The notes beneath the pieces were generated by a model. The model was not told where the DNA came from and made no database searches. It saw only the letters and a list, made by a program, of their open reading frames with translations. This document shows positions 1 to 7,917 of a stretch of DNA of 64,000 bases, piece after piece. How positions within the stretch are numbered: position 1 is the stretch's first letter; each line of letters opens with the position of its first letter. The stretch spans positions 28,277-92,276 of the forward strand of contig CAKTZA010000005.1 in NCBI GenBank assembly GCA_934635045.1. Direction: 5' to 3'. The DNA is from an uncultured Kiritimatiellota bacterium. GTDB lineage: Bacteria; Verrucomicrobiota; Kiritimatiellia; RFP12; UBA1067. Position numbers and translations under genes: made by a program.

Positions 1-1418
1 TCAAGCCCGCGAACGCCGACCTCTCGTCCATCCCCGCGTTCGCCGAGCGCACGGCGTCCGGGCGGCGCACCGCCCTCGGCGACGGCCATCGCCGCCGCCT
101 CTCCGGAACCGTCCTGGCGACCTATGGGGACGATGCGTTCTTCCTGAAGACGGATTCGGACCTCCGCGTGCGCGTCCACCTCGTCCCCGGCCTTCCGCTG
201 CCCGCCCCCGGCATGCGCGCCACCGTCGCCGGATTTCCCTGTCCCAGCCTCTTCTTCACGGAGTTCGTCAACGCCCTCTGCCGCACGGAAGCCGCCGCCC
301 CCGCCGATTCGGACGCGCCGGTCGACGTGACGCCGACAGAACTCCTTTTTGACGGGCAGAACCGACGCCGGCTCAAGTACCAGATGGACGGACGGCTGAT
401 CCGAATCCGGGGGACGGTCATCGCCGTCTCGACCCGCGACACGGGGCGTCGCGACCTCCTGCTCCTCTGCGACAGCGAGACCGTCAAGGCGGAGATACGG
501 GATTTCCCGCTTCCCCAACTTGGCGCCCTCGTCGAGGTCACCGGCATCTGCCGTTTCGTGGGCCTTGCGAACGAAAGCCTCTCCGGCTCACGCAGGCTGA
601 ACGGCTTTTCCGTCCTGTCGCGCACGCCTGACGACATCCGCGTGCTCAAGGAGCCGCCCTGGTGGACGCCGACGCGCGCGTGGGCCGCCGCAGGGATCCT
701 CCTCGCCCTCGCGCTTGCCGCGCTCGTCGGCAACCTGAGCCTCCGCAAGCTCGTCGCGCGGAAGGGACAGGCCCTGGCCAAGGAATCCCTGGCCCGGCTG
801 AGGGCCGACTTGCGCACAGACGAACGCATGGCGCTGGCCGTCGAACTGCACGACACGCTCGCCCAGAACCTGACCGGCGTCTCCCTTCAGCTGGACGGCG
901 TCGACGAGGCGCATCGCATGGGTTCGCCTCGGCTCGGATCCCTCATCGAAAAGGCTCGCCGCGCGCTGGGGGCCTGTTGCGTCGAACTGCGCAACTGCCT
1001 CTACGATCTCCGCAACGACGCCTTTGACAGCCACGACGTCTCCGAAGCCGTCCGAAAGGCCATTTGCCCGCATCTCGGCGCCGCGAAAGCCGACGTGGCG
1101 CTCGACCTGCCGCGCGCGCATCTCTCGGACTCGACGCTTCACGCCCTTCTCTGCATCGTCCGCGAGCTGACCGTCAACGCCGTCCGGCACGGCAGGGCCC
1201 GACACCTCGACATCTGCGGCACGTCGGCGGCAAACGCCCTCACGCTGACCGTCCGCGACGACGGCTGCGGATTCGACCCCGCGACGCGGAGCGGGCCGGA
1301 TGACGGACATTTCGGACTTCAGGGCGTCCGCGAGCGTCTCGACCGAATCGGCGGCCTGCTGGACATCCGAAGTTCGCCCGGAAACGGCACCACCGTCACA
1401 ATCACGATCAAGCCATGA
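1..1418 (+). CDS. Sensor histidine kinase, NarL/LiaS class (5' end outside window)
   Basis: The frame is open from base 3, so the true start lies upstream; the GTG at 168 is internal. The N-terminal part predicts OB-fold-like beta strands. One membrane helix follows at about 675-740. The cytoplasmic part has a HisKA_3 dimerisation and phosphoacceptor box (ELHDTLAQNLTGV, encoded near 844-880), then a HATPase domain with an N box (RELTVNAVRHG) and a G1 box (DDGCGFD). Kinases of this class autophosphorylate on the H-box histidine and pass the phosphate to a FixJ/NarL regulator. The stop overlaps the start of the next gene (ATGA at 1415-1418), so the two form a translationally coupled pair. The signal sensed cannot be read from the sequence. 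Confidence 0.9.
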   Translation, partial: KPANADLSSIPAFAERTASGRRTALGDGHRRRLSGTVLATYGDDAFFLKTDSDLRVRVHLVPGLPLPAPGMRATVAGFPCPSLFFTEFVNALCRTEAAAPADSDAPVDVTPTELLFDGQNRRRLKYQMDGRLIRIRGTVIAVSTRDTGRRDLLLLCDSETVKAEIRDFPLPQLGALVEVTGICRFVGLANESLSGSRRLNGFSVLSRTPDDIRVLKEPPWWTPTRAWAAAGILLALALAALVGNLSLRKLVARKGQALAKESLARLRADLRTDERMALAVELHDTLAQNLTGVSLQLDGVDEAHRMGSPRLGSLIEKARRALGACCVELRNCLYDLRNDAFDSHDVSEAVRKAICPHLGAAKADVALDLPRAHLSDSTLHALLCIVRELTVNAVRHGRARHLDICGTSAANALTLTVRDDGCGFDPATRSGPDDGHFGLQGVRERLDRIGGLLDIRSSPGNGTTVTITIKP

Positions 1419-2038
1419 AGAAACCCATACGCGTTCTGATTGCCGACGACCATGCCGTCGTGCGCGCCGGTATCGCGACCGTCGTCGGGCTGTCCGACGG
1501 CATCGAGATCGTCGGCGAGGCCGCCAACGGGCGCATCGCCGTGGAGCAGGCGGGGCGACTCCGCCCTGATGTCGTCGTCATGGATCTCCTGATGCCCGTC
1601 ATGGATGGCGTCGCCGCCACGGCGGCAATTGCCTCAGAATGCCCAGGCGCCAAGATCCTGGTCCTGACGACCGATGCCGCCGCGCACGACATCGCCCGTG
1701 CGCTCGATGCCGGGGCGGTCGGCGTCATCATCAAGACGGCGCCGAACACGTCGCTCGTCTCGGCCATCCGCACCGTGGCCGCCGGCGCGCGCTGCATTCC
1801 GCCCGAAGTCGCGCACCTCCTGCGCGAACAGGCCGCCGAGCCCGTGCTGACGGATCGGCAGAAGAAGATCCTCGGCCTGATCGCAGACGGCGTTCCGAAC
1901 AAGCTGCTCGCCGACCGATTCGGCATCTCTCTCGACGGCATCAAGGGCCATGTCCGAAGAATCTGCGCCAAGATCGGCGCCGCGAACCGCGCCGAAGCCG
2001 TCGCCATCGCCCTGCGCAAGAACCTGCTGAAGGACTGA
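1415..2038 (+). CDS. NarL/FixJ-family response regulator
   Basis: The 207-residue protein starts at the ATG that overlaps the kinase stop. The receiver domain (about 4-120) shows the acidic pair D11-D12, the phosphoacceptor D57 (VVVMDLLMPV) and the conserved lysine in VGVIIKTAP. A LuxR-type helix-turn-helix occupies about 144-205 (LTDRQKKILGLIADGVPNKL). It is the cognate transcription factor of the upstream kinase. The gene converges on rlmN with only 7 bases between the stop codons. The target genes are not apparent. Confidence 0.93.
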   Translation: MKKPIRVLIADDHAVVRAGIATVVGLSDGIEIVGEAANGRIAVEQAGRLRPDVVVMDLLMPVMDGVAATAAIASECPGAKILVLTTDAAAHDIARALDAGAVGVIIKTAPNTSLVSAIRTVAAGARCIPPEVAHLLREQAAEPVLTDRQKKILGLIADGVPNKLLADRFGISLDGIKGHVRRICAKIGAANRAEAVAIALRKNLLKD

Positions 2039-2045
2039 CGGCCGT

Positions 2046-3071
2046 TCAGCCGTCGAGATGGCGCAGGCGGAGCTGGCCGCACGCCGCGTCCGCGTCCTTG
2101 CCGCGCGACCGGCGGAGCATCGTCTGCACGTGGCTCTTCATGAGCACGTCGAGGAACATGAGCATCGTCCGGTCGTCCGGCGTCCTGAAGTCGGGCCGGT
2201 GCGCGACGGGCGAAAGCGGAATCAGGTTCACCTTCGCCATCGGCACGCGGCGCACCTGCCGCGCCAGCTCCTCCGCACAGGCGCGCGAGTCGTTGACGCC
2301 GGCGATGACCGTGTACTCGAAGGTGATGATGCGCTTCGTGGCGTTCGTGTAGTCGGCGCAGGCCTCCAGCAGCTCGTCGATCGGCCACTTGCGGTTGACG
2401 GGCATGAGCTGCGAACGGAGCGCGTCGTTCGGCGCGTGCAGCGAGACGGACAGCTCGAACTGGATACCCTCCGCCGCGAGCCGCCTGAAGCCCGGCACGA
2501 CGCCGCACGTCGAGAGCGTGATGTGGCGCGCGCCGAGGTTCGGGCCCTTCCCGGCGTTGATGAGCTTCAGCGCGCGCAGCGTCTCGTCGTAGTTCGCGAA
2601 CGGCTCGCCCATGCCCATGACGACAATGTTCGTGATCTCGCCGAACGTGCGGCCCGCGAGGTATTCGGCGACGATCTCGTCCGCCGTCAGCGAGCGCACG
2701 ACGCCGCGCGACCCGCTCGCGCAGAACGCGCAGCCCATCGCACAGCCGACCTGCGTCGAGATGCACTGCGTGAAGCGGCCCGTCGCCGGGATGAGGACGG
2801 TCTCGACGGCCTGGCCGTCCGCAAACGCGATCAGCAGCTTCTTCGTGCCGTCCGCCGACTCGGACACGTCACGGATCTCATAGTGTGTCAGGGGGAACTC
2901 GGCCTTCAGCGTCTCGCGGAAGTCCTTCGGCAGCGTCGTCGCCGCGTCCCAGTCGGTGATGTAGTCGCGGTAGAGGGCCTGCAGGATCTGGTCGGCGCGG
3001 AACGGACGAAGCCCCCGTTCCTTCAGGATCGGCTTCCATTCGTCCGGCAGGATGCTCCAGGCCTTCGTCAT
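2046..3071 (-). CDS. rlmN: 23S rRNA (adenine-C2)-methyltransferase RlmN
   Basis: This radical-SAM enzyme methylates C2 of A2503 in 23S rRNA (and A37 in some tRNAs) by a ping-pong mechanism. The 341-residue protein has the usual length. The iron-sulfur motif CxxxCxxC is C110-C114-C117 (QVGCAMGCAFC). The GEPFANYD motif and the C-terminal cysteine of AACGQLR (about C331), which is methylated during catalysis, are present. It is the last gene of the hexokinase-foldase-rlmN group. The foldase stop lies 6 bases upstream of its ATG, so it is probably co-transcribed. Confidence 0.96.
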   Translation of the reverse strand: MTKAWSILPDEWKPILKERGLRPFRADQILQALYRDYITDWDAATTLPKDFRETLKAEFPLTHYEIRDVSESADGTKKLLIAFADGQAVETVLIPATGRFTQCISTQVGCAMGCAFCASGSRGVVRSLTADEIVAEYLAGRTFGEITNIVVMGMGEPFANYDETLRALKLINAGKGPNLGARHITLSTCGVVPGFRRLAAEGIQFELSVSLHAPNDALRSQLMPVNRKWPIDELLEACADYTNATKRIITFEYTVIAGVNDSRACAEELARQVRRVPMAKVNLIPLSPVAHRPDFRTPDDRTMLMFLDVLMKSHVQTMLRRSRGKDADAACGQLRLRHLDG

Positions 3072-3077
3072 GCCGCG

Positions 3078-3947
3078 TCAGAAGACCTTGACGTAGGTCT
3101 CTTCGCGCAGGCGCGCGATCCAGGCGAGATAGGCCGCCTTGGACTTCGCCTCCTTCACGTTGGCCTCGACCGCGTCGAACGCCTCCTCGAAGGAGAGCTT
3201 CTTGCCCTCACGCTCGTCCTCCTTGCGCAGGAGGAAGCTCCAGCCGTCAATCTCGATCCACTTGCTGATCGTGCCCTTCGGCATCGCGGCAATCTCGGCG
3301 CAGACCTCCGGCTTGAAGACGTCTTCCGGCTTCACGTCCGTGTACGTCTTGCCGCCAAGCTCCTCGAAGCTCTTCTCCTTGAGCGCGGACGAGATCTCGT
3401 CGCGGCGCACGCGCTCCTCCGGCTTCAGGAGAATGACCGAGACGGTCACGCGGTGGTCGGCCGTGTAACGTTCGGGATGCGACTCGAACTCCGCACGCAT
3501 CTCGGCGGGCGACGCGGTGATGTTCTTGTTGATCACGTTCCACCGCATCGCGCCGACGATCATGTCCTCCTTCATTCGGGCGTACCACTCGGGATAGGAG
3601 ATGCGCTGCTGGCCCAGCGTCTCGATCAGCTTGTTGCGGTCGCCGCCGAAGGCCTTCTGGATGATCTCGCGGATGCGGTTTTCGACGACCCACTCCTGCA
3701 TCGTCATCTTCGACTCGCGCGCGGCCTTGAGCATGAGCTTGCGGTCGATCATGTCGTTCAGGACCTCCGCATAGCGCGACGAGTCGCGGAGGCCGAGGCG
3801 CGCCATCTCGTTCGCGACCTCGCTGCGGAGGATCGTCTCGGCGCCGACCTTCGCGGCGACGCCGTCCACCTCGACGGCCTGCACGGCCGTCGGGAGGAGG
3901 AGCGCCAGTGCCGCGAAGGCGAGAACGTTGAGTTTCGTTTCTTTCAT
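3078..3947 (-). CDS. SurA/PpiC-like periplasmic foldase
   Basis: The protein has 289 residues with an N-terminal signal peptide (about 1-22, ending AVQA). A SurA_N-like helical chaperone region follows (about 25-140), then a parvulin-like PPIase region (about 150-245, with TVSVILLKPEERV and AMPKGTISKWIEIDGW) and a basic C-terminal helix. SurA-type proteins assist the folding of outer-membrane proteins. This one is short for SurA and has at most one PPIase domain. The reading frame is open for about 320 codons upstream, but that stretch is antisense to hexokinase in composition; the ATG at 3947, followed by a clear signal sequence, is the start. No strong Shine-Dalgarno is seen. The gene lies between hexokinase (50 bases) and rlmN (6 bases). 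Confidence 0.8.
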   Translation of the reverse strand: MKETKLNVLAFAALALLLPTAVQAVEVDGVAAKVGAETILRSEVANEMARLGLRDSSRYAEVLNDMIDRKLMLKAARESKMTMQEWVVENRIREIIQKAFGGDRNKLIETLGQQRISYPEWYARMKEDMIVGAMRWNVINKNITASPAEMRAEFESHPERYTADHRVTVSVILLKPEERVRRDEISSALKEKSFEELGGKTYTDVKPEDVFKPEVCAEIAAMPKGTISKWIEIDGWSFLLRKEDEREGKKLSFEEAFDAVEANVKEAKSKAAYLAWIARLREETYVKVF

Positions 3948-3997
3948 GGTCTTCTGGACAGTGGACAGCAGACAGGCGACAACGGCAGTTCTGGCCC

Positions 3998-5284
3998 TCA
4001 CATCATCGCCGCAATCGCCGCGCCCACCATCGGCGCGTCGTCCACGCGCGGCGGAATCGCGTAGTGGATGTTGCGGCGCTTGACGAGCATCTCGTCCAGC
4101 TCCCGACGCACCGTCGCGTCGAACGGAATCGCGCGCGTCTTGTAGTACGTCGAGCCGTCCACGCTGATCGCGATCGGGGCAGTGGGCTCGACGCCCTCGC
4201 CCGTCTTGATGCAGAACGCCGCGAGGTGAATCGCCGTCAGGACGGCCGCGCGCTCGAACACGGGGAGGCCGAGGCGGCGCGCCATCTTCGCGTCGTCGGC
4301 GTCCGCAAAAATCGCCTCCAGCAGGTTGACGCGGTCGTCGCGGTGGTAGGCCGCGCAGAAGTTGTCGAAGTCCATCGTCTCCAGCGAGCCGAGGCCGCGC
4401 AGGGCCGCCGTCGCCTTCGCCGAGAAGAGGCCGGCCTTCGCCGCCGCCTTGTAGACCTCGAGGCCGACGCCGCCGAGGTAGCCGCCCGCGATCATCTTCT
4501 CGAACGGGTTGTGGCCCGTGTCGCCCTGCTTCGCGTCCATCGCCGCGTCGAAGCGCGACTGCGGATACTTGTCGAAGCTGCCCGACTCGGCGTTGATGAT
4601 CATCGAGCCTTCCGGGTCGAGGTCGGCGACCTTCGTGATGTTCACGTTCTTCTCGACGTAGGCCGCGTTCGTGCCCGTGCCGAGGATGAAGCCGATGTAG
4701 GAGGAGTAGGTCTTGTCGCCCTCCGTCGCCTTCGCCGCGAGCAGCGTCGCGACCGTGTCGTTCACGATGGCGATCTCGCCGCCGCCCATGCGCCGCAGCA
4801 GTTCCTTGCCGACGTACTGGCCGACGATCGACGGGGCCTGGATGCCCTTCGTCCAGCAGTTGAGGCGCGCGTCGAGCTCCGGCGTGACGTCCGCATTGTA
4901 CGAGAAGCACCAGCCGAACTTCTTCACCGTCGCCTTCGGCGCGACGCGGCGCAGCTCGTTCGCGAACGCCGCGTAGAACTCGTCGCCCGTCACCAGCGAC
5001 TTCGCGCCCGGCATCGACTGGTTCTCGCGGTCCTCGATCTTCGGCGGAATCGACACGACCGCCGAGCGGAAGTTCGTGCCGCCCGCGTCGAGGACGGCCG
5101 CCTTCGCCCCCTGCGGAATCTTGCCGTGCACGCCCACGTAGGCCGGGATCATGCGCAGGGACGACGGCGCGCCCCGCAGGCCCTTCTCCATCTCGGAGAG
5201 AAACGTCGAAATCATCGCCTGCCGGTCGATCCGCTCCGCCGTCTCGAACCCGTTCGCCGCCAGAAACTCCTCAGGTGTCATCAT
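3998..5284 (-). CDS. Hexokinase (eukaryotic-type hexokinase family)
   Basis: The 428-residue protein phosphorylates hexoses with ATP at the head of glycolysis. The phosphate-binding loop LDAGGTNFRS (about 66-75), the sugar-binding region with IVNDTVATLLAAK, and the adenosine-side loop GFILGTGTNAAYVE mark the hexokinase_1/hexokinase_2 family rather than the ROK or Glk families. Two ATGs are adjacent (5284 and 5281). The first is 6 bases from an AAAAGGAC Shine-Dalgarno on the minus strand and was chosen. A TATAAT box at 5319-5324 gives a leader of about 28 bases. It heads the operon with the foldase and rlmN. Confidence 0.92.
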   Translation of the reverse strand: MMTPEEFLAANGFETAERIDRQAMISTFLSEMEKGLRGAPSSLRMIPAYVGVHGKIPQGAKAAVLDAGGTNFRSAVVSIPPKIEDRENQSMPGAKSLVTGDEFYAAFANELRRVAPKATVKKFGWCFSYNADVTPELDARLNCWTKGIQAPSIVGQYVGKELLRRMGGGEIAIVNDTVATLLAAKATEGDKTYSSYIGFILGTGTNAAYVEKNVNITKVADLDPEGSMIINAESGSFDKYPQSRFDAAMDAKQGDTGHNPFEKMIAGGYLGGVGLEVYKAAAKAGLFSAKATAALRGLGSLETMDFDNFCAAYHRDDRVNLLEAIFADADDAKMARRLGLPVFERAAVLTAIHLAAFCIKTGEGVEPTAPIAISVDGSTYYKTRAIPFDATVRRELDEMLVKRRNIHYAIPPRVDDAPMVGAAIAAMM

Positions 5285-5318
5285 TGTCGTGTCCTTTTGT
5301 TTTGTGTGCTTTGGATGA

Positions 5319-5324
5319 ATTATA
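5319..5324 (-). promoter_or_regulatory. -10 box of the hexokinase promoter
   Basis: TATAAT reads on the minus strand 34 bases before the hexokinase ATG, leaving room for a normal leader with a Shine-Dalgarno (AAAAGGAC, 5291-5298). No good -35 box lies 17 bases upstream. This leadered arrangement contrasts with the start-proximal -10 boxes elsewhere in the window. Confidence 0.6.
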
Positions 5325-5355
5325 TCAAATTCTCCGAAACGCCGCCGCGCCCGCG

Positions 5356-6843
5356 TCAGAACGCGACGAAGAACGCGGCGGAATGCGTGTCGGGCTTGAC
5401 GAGCGTCAGACGACCGTCCGCGAACGAGACCGCGTGCGGCGTCAGGTCATGGGTGTAGTCCAGCAGCGTGCAGGACGGCCGCGCATCCGCCGGCACGCCC
5501 CTGACGTCAAGGGAGATCGTCCGCGACGGGCCCGCGTAGTCGACCACGAGCAGACCCTTGCGTCCGGCGGCGTTGCGGACGGCGAAGGTCGTCACGCTGC
5601 CCTCGGACGCGCTTTCGCAGATCGTCGCGTAGTCGCGAACGAGGTCGCCGAAGAGCTTGAGCGCATAGAAGACCTTGTACTTCTTCTGGTGCTCGTCCTT
5701 GAAGCCCCAGCTGCCCGTGTGGCGGCAGCCGTAGTAGTAGGCCTGGTCGACCTTCGAGCGCTGAAGGTTCGCCAGCGCCGCGAGGGTGTAGCACGCGCTC
5801 TTGATGCCGTTGTGGCTGTTCGGCCCGTTCCAGATCCGGGCCTTCACGGCCGGGTCGGAGCACCGCTGCATGTCCGCCCAGCTGTAGTCCGAAGAACCGA
5901 AGTAGTGCCACTCGTTGATGTGCAGCTCGCAGTCCGCGAAGCCGAAGGAGTCGCAGAGCGCACGGGCCTGCTCGGCCTCGCGGCTGTACTGCAGGGGGTC
6001 TTCCGCATAGCCGTGCCAGGAGATGAAGTCCGGCGCGACGCCCGCCGCCCGGCAGGCCGCGAGAAGCGGACGGAACCAGTTCTCCCGGTAGGTCTGGAGC
6101 GCCGGGCCGCCGACCTTGATCGAGTCGCCGAACTCGCCTTTCAGGCGCTTGAGGACGGTCACGAAGAATTCCGTGAACTTCGCCTGAAGCTCGGCCGCCT
6201 TCCGCTCCGTCTCCTCCGGGGACAGGCCCTCCGTCCCCTCCTTCGGCGCCCACATGCTCGTGTAGCCCTCCGGCTCGTTCCAGATCTCCCAGTACCTGAG
6301 GCCCCAGTTGAAGCCGTTCGCCCAGCCCCGGTTGTAGTGGCGCACCGTCGCGGCGAAGATCTCGGCGACCTTGTCGAAGTCGTCCGGCACGAGCGAGTTG
6401 AAGTGGACGCGGTCGCCCGAATGCTCGATGGACGTGCCGAGGCGGTAGAACACCTCCAGTCCGGCCTCCTCGCGCGTCCGCTTCAGCAGGTAGTCCGTCG
6501 GCCCGAACCAGTAGTTCGCCGGATCCTTCGCGTCGAGGTGCATGAGCGGGAAGATGTGGAAGTAGTCGCACACGCGCTGGTTCGCGTTGATGAGCGCCCA
6601 GTCATGCGTGCGCGCGTACTTGAAGCCCATCGCCTTCACGTCCGCGAGGTCCTGGGCCGTCTGCGAGCAGATGGTCGGCCCGAAGCCCGACGAGTGGAGG
6701 GCCGGACGAATCGTCCCCCTCTCGACGTCGAAATCGACCGTCAGGCCGGCCTTCGCCGAACCGAACGCACAAGCCGCCGCCGCAATCACGCCCCACGCGC
6801 GCGCCACCCACAACCCTGTTCCCAGTTTCATGCTCGTCTTCAT
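5356..6843 (-). CDS. Secreted GH39-like glycoside hydrolase
   Basis: The protein has 495 residues with a signal peptide (about 1-32, ending GSAKA). The TIM barrel carries the acid/base glutamate in YWEIWNEPEG (E190) and a candidate nucleophile in LHINEWHYFG (E311), the GH39/clan A pattern. A C-terminal beta domain (about 410-495) follows. GH39 enzymes include beta-xylosidases and alpha-L-iduronidases; the substrate here is unknown. The ATG at 6843 has an AAGGAG Shine-Dalgarno 5 bases upstream. In-frame ATGs at 6870 and 6876 and the open frame beyond lack one. The gene lies just downstream of the broken AAA/nuclease gene, and no clear promoter is visible in the 61-base gap. Confidence 0.82.
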   Translation of the reverse strand: MKTSMKLGTGLWVARAWGVIAAAACAFGSAKAGLTVDFDVERGTIRPALHSSGFGPTICSQTAQDLADVKAMGFKYARTHDWALINANQRVCDYFHIFPLMHLDAKDPANYWFGPTDYLLKRTREEAGLEVFYRLGTSIEHSGDRVHFNSLVPDDFDKVAEIFAATVRHYNRGWANGFNWGLRYWEIWNEPEGYTSMWAPKEGTEGLSPEETERKAAELQAKFTEFFVTVLKRLKGEFGDSIKVGGPALQTYRENWFRPLLAACRAAGVAPDFISWHGYAEDPLQYSREAEQARALCDSFGFADCELHINEWHYFGSSDYSWADMQRCSDPAVKARIWNGPNSHNGIKSACYTLAALANLQRSKVDQAYYYGCRHTGSWGFKDEHQKKYKVFYALKLFGDLVRDYATICESASEGSVTTFAVRNAAGRKGLLVVDYAGPSRTISLDVRGVPADARPSCTLLDYTHDLTPHAVSFADGRLTLVKPDTHSAAFFVAF

Positions 6844-6904
6844 ATTCTCCTTCGGATTGATTCGTTTCATACTCATCTTCTTGTTCGTGTTGTTTTGTCT
6901 TGCT

Positions 6905-7889
6905 TCAGTCAGGGAAAGACTTCTTCGAGACGCACGAGGTCGCGGCCCCGGAATTGGCATCCGTTGCCTCACGTATGAATTCTGAGATTCCATTCCGCAC
7001 AGACTCGTTCGGAATTCGGAAATAAACATCGCCACGCCCAATGCGGGACTGCGTGACGAAGCCATAGTAATAATACAGCGATTTGAAGTTCTTCGCCTCA
7101 AAGATGTCCTCCATCGGGAAACAGTCGACCAATGGGAACGTGACCTCTTCGCCCTTGACGAGCTGTTCCATCAACGGGAGGACGCCGGAGACCGTCTCGG
7201 CGTGGTGCTGCGCGGCGAGGATCATGTTCAGCTTGCCCCAGTCGCTCGCCCGTCATGAAGATGCGGTCGCACGTCGCCTTGAACTGCTTGAACCAGCCCC
7301 GGTAGAAGCCCGTGCCGTGCGTAATCTCCTTGTAGGGCACCTTCCCCGCCGTCGAGACGATCTCGTTCGTGAAGTTGTCGTACTCGTCCACGATCACGTA
7401 GACGCCGTAGCCGAGGCGTTTCGCCGCCGAGACAATCGCGTCATACTTCGCGTCTGCGCCCACCTTCTCCAGCATGTCCTTCCCGTCGGGGTCTTTCGCC
7501 AGCACCTCCGCATGCGCACGAATGAACGATTCGAGTGTAAGATCAAGGTAGCGGGCGAACTTCTCGCTCCAGCTGTTTCCCTCGCACCGACCGACGAAGG
7601 AGAAGTCGAAAGAGAGGACGAAGTACCGGCTCGCGTTCGCCGTCGGGCTCTTGCCGATGTCGAGCCCGCCGAAGAGGCGGTCGAAGTTCTCCTTCTCCGC
7701 GACGTCGTAGTAGCACCTGAGCGTCTCGCAGAGGAGCGACTTCCCGAACCGGCGCGGCCGCACGAAGAAGAGGAAGTCCGCGCGCGCCTCCATCTTGCGG
7801 ATGAACGAGGTCTTGTCGACGTAGTAGCGGTTCTCCAGGCGAATGCGCTTGAAGTCCTTGACGCCATAGGGTATCTGCTCGGATCTCAT
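6905..7889 (-). pseudogene. Frameshifted, truncated AAA-ATPase-like / PD-(D/E)XK nuclease-family gene
   Basis: Two overlapping frames make one gene. Bases 7889 down to about 7240 encode the N-terminal AAA-ATPase-like domain (IPYGVKDFKRIRLENRYYVD, a P-loop-like PRRFGKSLL, and YVIVDEYDNF). After IFMTG the frame is lost, and the protein resumes one frame away as GKLNMILAAQHHAETVSGVL, ending at 6905 with FRIPNESVRNGISEFI. Full-length members of this family (AAA-ATPase_like plus PDDEXK_9) carry about 150-200 further residues with the nuclease core; here that part is absent. The upstream gene has its own TATACT box. These proteins are common in gut bacteria, and their role is not established. A single-base sequencing error could explain the frameshift, but not the missing C-terminus. 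Confidence 0.8.
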
Positions 7890-7896
7890 GACGGGT

Positions 7897-7902
7897 AGTA
7901 TA
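7897..7902 (-). promoter_or_regulatory. Start-proximal -10 box (AAA/nuclease gene)
   Basis: TATACT, preceded by ATGC on the minus strand, ends 7 bases before the ATG at 7889. No Shine-Dalgarno fits in that space, so a transcript starting at the usual distance would begin at or next to the start codon. Confidence 0.55.
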
Positions 7903-7917
7903 GCATATCCGCGGACT

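Noticed and set aside
2037..2054. Hairpin GACGGC-N6-GCCGTC across the convergent stop codons of the response regulator and rlmN
   Set aside because: The stem is only 6 bases and no T-tract follows on either strand; not enough to call a terminator.
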